NCBI GenBank assembly: GCA_017504335.1
Contig: JAFVRI010000247.1
Coordinates: 1-11,116 of the forward strand
Source: Clostridia bacterium
GTDB lineage: Bacteria > Bacillota > Clostridia > Oscillospirales > CAG-272
DNA: 11,116 bases
Reading direction: 5' to 3'
Shown: piece by piece, positions 5,897 through 11,116 of the stretch
Numbering within the stretch: position 1 is the first letter of the stretch
How the letters are laid out: each line of letters opens with the position of its first letter
The notes under the pieces: generated by a model
The model's input: the letters and a program-made list of their open reading frames with translations, nothing else
Told to the model about the DNA's origin: nothing
Database searches by the model: none
Translations under genes and position numbers: made by a program

Positions 5897-7642
5897 TTAT
5901 CGAACGGTATAGTAGTATGCGGTACCGTCAACGTATTGACATCGTACCAGAATGCAATCTCCATAGGTTGAGAGCAAGCTGATTGAGTCGCCCTGAACCA
6001 ACGAAACACCATTGGCATTCCAAATTTCATAGGACGATACCAGAAGCTGCTTCTCCTCAATCATCCGTTCCGTGATGGTCGCAATTTTCAGCTCATCCAG
6101 AACCACGCTGGTCGCATCCTCTTCCTCCATATATACCAACTTGTTGCCGCCAAGGAGCAGTCTGCCGTTGCTCAGAACCGTGTAGGTCTCCTCCCGAAGG
6201 CTCATCTTCAGCGACATCATAGGATCATAGAGAGCATCCTCATAGAGGAAGCCGCCCTCGATCCACCGATAATCGGAATCGGTCACGTTCACGTAGAGAT
6301 GAACCATGCCGCTCAGATCCACGCTGTAGAAATAGGGGATCACCTGTCCCTGTGCGTTCTCCGCCTCCAGTCGAACGAGCCAGCAGGATTCGCTGATCGC
6401 GCGAACAAGAGAATCCTGATTCTTCAGGATCAGGGGAAGCTCCTTAACGATCTTCAGATTCGCGTCAAGGATCACGGGAACCTTTTTCTCCGCAAGCACA
6501 CCGTCGGTGATCTTGGTGATCTCCGCGTACTGGTAGTCTCCCTTGAGCATCAGATCGCTTTCTCCGTCCTCCGCATTGGTAATGATGCGATCAATGCGGA
6601 ATTCCACGGGAAGCTCCCGAATCGCACCGGTTTTCACGTCCACGGTCACATAGGAATAAAGGGTTCTCTGTCCGTTCAGATCCTCTGCGGTATACAGGCT
6701 CTCGTTTGCCGCGCAGGCACGCTCATATCGGACAAACAGATTGCCGTTGCTCAGCACCGTGTGCCGAGCGCTGTCATAGGCAGTGCTGTACAGATACTCG
6801 GAAATCAACGCTCCCTTTTCATCCACCACAGAGATCTTATCGGATCTGAATACGTAACCGTAGGCTCCATAGTCCAGATCGGTCTTGATCGGCTCACGCT
6901 CCGCTCCGCGAGGACAAACCGAAAGGATCTCTCCTTCCTTGCTGATATAGCATACATCGCCTACCACCACATAGTGATAGCCGTTCAATTCCCGCTCGGT
7001 CATATCCGACTGCTCCAGAGGCTCTGCATTGAGCTTCTTGCCGGTAGCATCATAGTAGTTGAATTCGGTCACGTAATTGACCACAGGTGCACCCAATTCA
7101 TCCACCTCTTCGATTCTGGTCACCGTCTCCACCTCGACCACCGAATCGGTGTAGCGGAAGGAGTGAACCACCGCAAGGTCATTGTCGTACTGAAGCACCG
7201 GGGTTACCGCTTTTGCGCTATGCACGTTGTACACCACCACGGCATAGGTGACAAGCCACTGATGATTTTCTTTCTGTACCGCGGAAACCTTGTAGGTTAT
7301 CTCATAAAAGGCACCGTTCCGCTTTTGGACCATACTGTCCGATTCCGTACGGAACAGGGGGGTCGCCGACACCAGCTTCGGCGCCTCGGGCTGCTTGTAG
7401 CCCAAATATTTACTCCATTCATCGGTAATGGTCCGATACAGGACGGTTTCCCGGATCGGCTCCCATTCCTCTACGGTCTCCTCTTCGTTTCCATCGGCAC
7501 CCGTATCATCGGGTGCGAGAACCTCGTCCTCATCGGGAGGATTTTTTCCATCCGACACGTTGGAGCCGCAGGAGACAAACACCATAGAAAGACAGATCAT
7601 TGCCGCAAGCAACAGGATCCATCGCGATCGTTTTGTCATCAT
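5897..7642 (-). CDS. Lipoprotein of the tandem paralogous family, third in transcription order
   Basis: A 581-residue predicted lipoprotein, function unknown. A hydrophobic signal segment (residues 8-22) ends in FVSC with Cys25 as lipid anchor. It is followed by an acidic, proline-containing linker (about 30-62: PPDEDEV..., DGNEEETVEEWEP) that would hold the folded part off the membrane. The body is mostly predicted beta-strand and contains the family motif twice, as TVLSNGNLFVRYE and TVLSNGRLLLGGN; even the DNA of the two is nearly identical over about 20 bases (6161-6180 and 6741-6760). The family's EFNYYDATGKK and LYSYVTVDVKTG segments are also present, and it ends in AYYYTVR. GGAG at 7648-7651 is five bases before ATG 7642 and eight before ATG 7639, so either may be used. 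It lies 23 bases after the preceding gene. Confidence 0.87.
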   Translation of the reverse strand: MMTKRSRWILLLAAMICLSMVFVSCGSNVSDGKNPPDEDEVLAPDDTGADGNEEETVEEWEPIRETVLYRTITDEWSKYLGYKQPEAPKLVSATPLFRTESDSMVQKRNGAFYEITYKVSAVQKENHQWLVTYAVVVYNVHSAKAVTPVLQYDNDLAVVHSFRYTDSVVEVETVTRIEEVDELGAPVVNYVTEFNYYDATGKKLNAEPLEQSDMTERELNGYHYVVVGDVCYISKEGEILSVCPRGAEREPIKTDLDYGAYGYVFRSDKISVVDEKGALISEYLYSTAYDSARHTVLSNGNLFVRYERACAANESLYTAEDLNGQRTLYSYVTVDVKTGAIRELPVEFRIDRIITNAEDGESDLMLKGDYQYAEITKITDGVLAEKKVPVILDANLKIVKELPLILKNQDSLVRAISESCWLVRLEAENAQGQVIPYFYSVDLSGMVHLYVNVTDSDYRWIEGGFLYEDALYDPMMSLKMSLREETYTVLSNGRLLLGGNKLVYMEEEDATSVVLDELKIATITERMIEEKQLLVSSYEIWNANGVSLVQGDSISLLSTYGDCILVRCQYVDGTAYYYTVR

Positions 7643-7665
7643 CGTTTCTCCTTTTCTATCTTCAA

Positions 7666-9567
7666 TCAGGCACCGGCTTCTTCCCCGAGGGTATAGAACA
7701 CGGTTACAGCTTTTCCTCCATTGCGAATCACGGTAGATATGATGTACTGATCATCCCAATTGGCTACCATCATTTCCGACTGCGTGGTCAGAATATGCTC
7801 CAGATTCACGTTGTAAAGAGACTGCTTTTGGGTCTCCTGATTCTGAACGATCAGATAATCGGCTGTCATGGATACGATAGACACATCCTTTCCGTCAAAC
7901 ACATCTCTCAGATAGAAGCTGCCGTCCTGCCTGTAGATCTCCTGATAGCCCCCTGTTGCGTACGGGGCGGTACTCTCCACCAAAATACGGTTGCCGATCA
8001 CCCGTACCGGACGCAGATCATTGAGATCAAAGCGATACAGACAATTCAGATCATAATCAAAGATTCCCTCGGGAAGCACCACATATTCGCCCGCGATCCG
8101 CGCATACGGGTAGAGATATGCACGCACGCGCTTGTTGTCAGCGGAAACGATGGCTCTTGGGGAGTCCAGATCGCTTCCCAGCCGCACCAGATAGTCTCCG
8201 TTGGGAAGAATCGAAAAGCCCATGGCGCTCTGATCGAAGGAATTGCTTACCGCATGCTCGGGAACAATCGGCTCGCAAACAAACATCTCGGAGCCGTCAT
8301 TGTTCAGCACAACGATCTTCGGATCGGTGGTTCCCACATCCTGAAGAGGCTGCGCATCAATGGGGATCGCCTTGCAGATATTCACCGCATTCTCGGTGGC
8401 GTAGATTCCGTTGCTCTCCAATGCGCAAAGCTCGGAAAATTCCTCACGATCGCACAGATCCATGATCAAGTAGTTGCAGGAGATCTCGGTGGCATCTCCG
8501 GTGGGAACATCCACAAGATAGGTTTTCAGCACGGTCCTTTGACCGTTCTCGATCATGTTATAGGCTCTGCCGCTGTCCTCATCCACGACACTCCGACACT
8601 GAACCAGAAGATCTCCGTTCTGCAGAACGAACGCGCGACTAACGTCGCACTCCTCGGGATAGTAGCGAAGCACACGGACAGAATCCTCTTTGCGATACAC
8701 CTCAAGGAAGGAACGAGTTGAGCCAAGGGCTCCGAGCTGAATCTGAGCCAGATAATATCCGTAGCGCTCGTTTTCATCGTCATAGGACAGACGTCGGATT
8801 CCGCCATCCGCATCGGTCACGCTGATTGCCGCGCCCGTTTCGGCATCCAACACAAGATTCACACCAGCAAGGGTAACGGCAATGCCCTCGTGGCTGATGC
8901 CGATCAGGGTCGGAGTTGCCTGCTTCGCGCTTTCCGCGATCTTTGTGCCCGAAGCATCGTAGTATTCATACAGGGTCACTATGTCATACAGATCCCCGTC
9001 GGAATCCTCTGTATCCCTGTTGATGGGGGTCACCGTCGCCTTCGCAACCTCAATCAGAGAGTAGATGCCCAAGTCAACGACCGATACCTTCATCTCCCGC
9101 TCGGGATAGATGACCGTCTCATCCTGTACGCAGAGATCCGACCAATCAAAGGCCGTGTAGTCAGCCCGATAGGTATAGGTATTGGTCAGGGTCAGCACCG
9201 TCTTTCCGAGCTGTGTGTTATGCACGGTAAAGACCTCGGTTGCCTGATTCATGGTGTTTACACTGGAATTGCGCAACACGATGATGCCATTTCCCTGCGA
9301 GGCGGTAACCAGCTCTCCCTTCAGGCGGGAGGCATCCTTCAGCACCTTCCAGGGATTCACGCTGGTATAGGTAAAGAAATTCTTCAAAAGCGGTTCTACC
9401 GGTCCGAGCAGAGGCGCTTCGGTCTCTGCCTCGGTTTCGCTCTCCAAGGAGGTATCCACGCCCGCTTCCGGGTCCGTGGGAATCGGATCCTCGGACGAGC
9501 ATGCCGTCAAGAGCAGCAAGGCGCACAGCAGAACAGCAAGAAGCCTGATCGTATTTCTATATTTCAT
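7666..9567 (-). CDS. Lipoprotein of the tandem paralogous family, second in transcription order
   Basis: A 633-residue predicted lipoprotein, function unknown. MKYRNTIRLLAVLLCALLLL is followed by LTAC, with Cys23 as lipid anchor and Ser next. Then comes an acidic Ser/Thr/Glu/Pro linker (SSEDPIPTD..., ESETEAETEAP). The body is beta-rich with the family segments LYEYYDASGTK, FVLQNGDLLVQCRS, TVLKTYLVDVPTGD and a second NG motif ILPNGDYLVRLGSD. Start ATG 9567 is chosen because GGAG lies seven bases upstream and the signal peptide begins there; a further eight upstream codons would be open but have no ribosome site. It is 31 bases downstream of the preceding gene's stop and 23 bases upstream of the next, all on one strand, so operon expression is likely. 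Confidence 0.88.
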   Translation of the reverse strand: MKYRNTIRLLAVLLCALLLLTACSSEDPIPTDPEAGVDTSLESETEAETEAPLLGPVEPLLKNFFTYTSVNPWKVLKDASRLKGELVTASQGNGIIVLRNSSVNTMNQATEVFTVHNTQLGKTVLTLTNTYTYRADYTAFDWSDLCVQDETVIYPEREMKVSVVDLGIYSLIEVAKATVTPINRDTEDSDGDLYDIVTLYEYYDASGTKIAESAKQATPTLIGISHEGIAVTLAGVNLVLDAETGAAISVTDADGGIRRLSYDDENERYGYYLAQIQLGALGSTRSFLEVYRKEDSVRVLRYYPEECDVSRAFVLQNGDLLVQCRSVVDEDSGRAYNMIENGQRTVLKTYLVDVPTGDATEISCNYLIMDLCDREEFSELCALESNGIYATENAVNICKAIPIDAQPLQDVGTTDPKIVVLNNDGSEMFVCEPIVPEHAVSNSFDQSAMGFSILPNGDYLVRLGSDLDSPRAIVSADNKRVRAYLYPYARIAGEYVVLPEGIFDYDLNCLYRFDLNDLRPVRVIGNRILVESTAPYATGGYQEIYRQDGSFYLRDVFDGKDVSIVSMTADYLIVQNQETQKQSLYNVNLEHILTTQSEMMVANWDDQYIISTVIRNGGKAVTVFYTLGEEAGA

Positions 9568-9598
9568 AATTCTTCTCCTTTTCTGTAGCATCTGCGCG

Positions 9599-11116
9599 TC
9601 AGCGAATCACAAATATCTGCGCACGACCCTCGAAGGTGGTCTCCACCAGAAGTCCGTTGGCAAAGGGCGTAGCGGTATAGTGATTCCAAACGATCAGCTT
9701 GATCTCTCCCGCGGGATTGCAGAAGCGGTACTGCAGGCTTTCCTCTTCCTTCAATACGTAGAAGCCGTTTCCTGCCTTATCCCATGTCACATCCACACCG
9801 GCGCAAAGAAGGACAGGCTCGGTCGCTCCCTTTGTGTAGACATACGTCTCATCTCCGTCTGTGGTGAAATTGTGCTTTTCCAGATAAATTCGGTCATTCA
9901 CCGGATCCACACCAACGTAGCAGCCCGCGTAAGCGCCGTTTTTCAGATCAAGGACCTTTTCCATCTTATGCGTGTAGATCGCGAAATCAGTGATGATATA
10001 GCTTTCGGAAACCCAAAGCTTTGGGGTAATGGGGGTCAGCACGTTTCCGTCCAGATCAAACAGATAGTCCTGCACTCCGCCACCCTCGGTAACCGTTGCG
10101 CTGTACAGATCTCCGCGCACCACCTTCGCCGACTTGAAGTCAACGCCGATGCGGGAATTCTTTACGGTGTATTCGACCCTCAGCTGATTGTCCAGAACCA
10201 CATATTCCTGGTACAGAGAAACATTGCCGTCGGCAAATCTGTAAATGATCGCCTGATTCTTTCTGCCGCTTGCCAGCGCAAACGGAAGCGTTCCGCCATT
10301 GGTCGCGATCGGTGCCCGGGTCACGTCATCCGGCAGCCTGTCCTGATCCTCGTGATTTCTCTGCACATAGGAGGTCTCCAGCGTATCCACGATGAAGTTC
10401 AGCTCCACAGGAGTCAGAGAGCCATCCACCAGATTCATGATGTAGCTCTTCAGCACATACCGAACATTGTCGAGGATCACATTGCAGGCACGGTCGTCTC
10501 CTACCTTTTCAAAGTCCTGAATCAGCACATTTCCGTTATCCAGAACAAAGGCACTGAGCTCGCCCTCATGGGCGATCCGATACTCTCCCGAGCAAATACC
10601 GAGGTCGTTGAACACCTGCACGATGTGCCGGTTCCAAGCATACAGATAGCCCTGGAACTCGCTGCGGAATACCTTTTTGCCCTCCGGATCCCGAAGCTGT
10701 ACGTCATATTCGGACGCAACGATCTTGTCAACGGTCTGGATGATCTCCATATCCCGATTGATCCAATAAATGTCTCCGTCCATGCGGATGGCAGACAAGC
10801 CGTTGCCGTAGTCGGTTCTGCGATAGGTATCGTCCACGGAGGAGCAGATCATCTCGCTTCCCTTCTTGGCAAAGTAATAGGATACTTCCTTGGACGGTGA
10901 AGGGTTATTCACACTATGGGTGACGGTCGAGACCTTCAGAATGGGATAGTCAATCTCCACATCCAATTCGATCCAATAATCCGCATCCAGATCATAGGTA
11001 ACACTTTTGCTCAGAATGACCTCTCCGCTGATCAGATCATAGACATCGACGGTATCGATAACCTGATTGTAAAGATCCAAATCACGGGTCATCAGTGCCA
11101 ACAGATAGTGCACCTC
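9599..11116 (-). CDS. Lipoprotein-family paralogue, N-terminus beyond the right edge
   Basis: The last 505 residues of a protein whose start and signal peptide lie outside the window; the frame stays open to the final base. It shares the family layout: ...KEVSYYFAKKGSEM, a DIYWINRD strand, FVLDNGNVLIQDFEK, YVLKSYIMNLVDGS and the closing ...RAQIFVIR, which parallels the AYYYTVR and KLYLVK endings of its paralogues. No transmembrane segment is visible in the part present. The valine at 11113 is internal, not a start. By homology with its neighbours it is presumably a lipoprotein, but that is inference since the N-terminus is missing. It is the first gene seen of the leftward operon, so the operon promoter must lie further right. 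Confidence 0.85.
   Translation of the reverse strand, partial: EVHYLLALMTRDLDLYNQVIDTVDVYDLISGEVILSKSVTYDLDADYWIELDVEIDYPILKVSTVTHSVNNPSPSKEVSYYFAKKGSEMICSSVDDTYRRTDYGNGLSAIRMDGDIYWINRDMEIIQTVDKIVASEYDVQLRDPEGKKVFRSEFQGYLYAWNRHIVQVFNDLGICSGEYRIAHEGELSAFVLDNGNVLIQDFEKVGDDRACNVILDNVRYVLKSYIMNLVDGSLTPVELNFIVDTLETSYVQRNHEDQDRLPDDVTRAPIATNGGTLPFALASGRKNQAIIYRFADGNVSLYQEYVVLDNQLRVEYTVKNSRIGVDFKSAKVVRGDLYSATVTEGGGVQDYLFDLDGNVLTPITPKLWVSESYIITDFAIYTHKMEKVLDLKNGAYAGCYVGVDPVNDRIYLEKHNFTTDGDETYVYTKGATEPVLLCAGVDVTWDKAGNGFYVLKEEESLQYRFCNPAGEIKLIVWNHYTATPFANGLLVETTFEGRAQIFVIR

Noticed and set aside
4083..5912. A 609-codon rightward open frame opposite the repeat-bearing lipoprotein
   Set aside because: It is exactly antisense to a gene with a signal peptide, ribosome site and paralogues. 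Its translation is low-complexity Ile/Val/His/Arg-rich, without domains or a ribosome site.
6299..10900. Long rightward open frames (6299-7696, 7600-8721, 9476-10900) opposite the other lipoproteins
   Set aside because: They are antisense to the real genes, overlap each other's borders, and encode no recognisable motif. They arise from the codon bias of the opposite strand.

Overview
The window looks like a chromosomal stretch of an uncultured gut-type Clostridia (Firmicutes). Supporting this are strong AGGAG-type ribosome sites, near-consensus sigma-A promoters in AT-rich gaps, a PocR/AraC regulator, a Gram-positive-style small membrane protein and several lipoproteins with clear lipoboxes. 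No gene gives a species-level identification. All intact genes end in ordinary TAA or TGA stops.

Left edge (1-533): a short, AT-richer rightward coding fragment (about 2-245) abuts the first ~96 codons of a leftward FGGY-family sugar kinase. The kinase is cut at the join, which is either a real rearrangement or an assembly chimera. Divergent from the kinase, behind its own promoter, is a complete PocR-domain AraC regulator (634-1458). A bidirectional hairpin terminator (1459-1501) separates it from a leftward 88-residue membrane protein (1508-1774), which has a consensus promoter.

Middle (1917-3880): the general phosphotransferase genes, Enzyme I (ptsI) followed by HPr (ptsH), joined by an ATGA overlap. 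ptsI carries an in-frame TAA at codon 328, where a lysine is expected, yet everything downstream is intact. HPr keeps His15 but has Lys at position 46 in place of the regulatory serine. A hairpin terminator follows.

Right (3888-11116): four leftward, closely spaced genes for large extracytoplasmic proteins, the last running off the right edge. Three visibly start with lipoprotein signal peptides. All four share a recurring 'hLxNGxhhh' strand motif and a common layout, so they look like a tandemly expanded paralogous lipoprotein operon transcribed from beyond the right edge. The most distal member (3888-5879) also has four Cys/His/Asp-rich repeats straight after the lipid-anchored cysteine. 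I do not recognise a function for the family.

No gap between genes exceeds about 150 bases. I saw no tRNA, rRNA, CRISPR array, transposase or insertion sequence.
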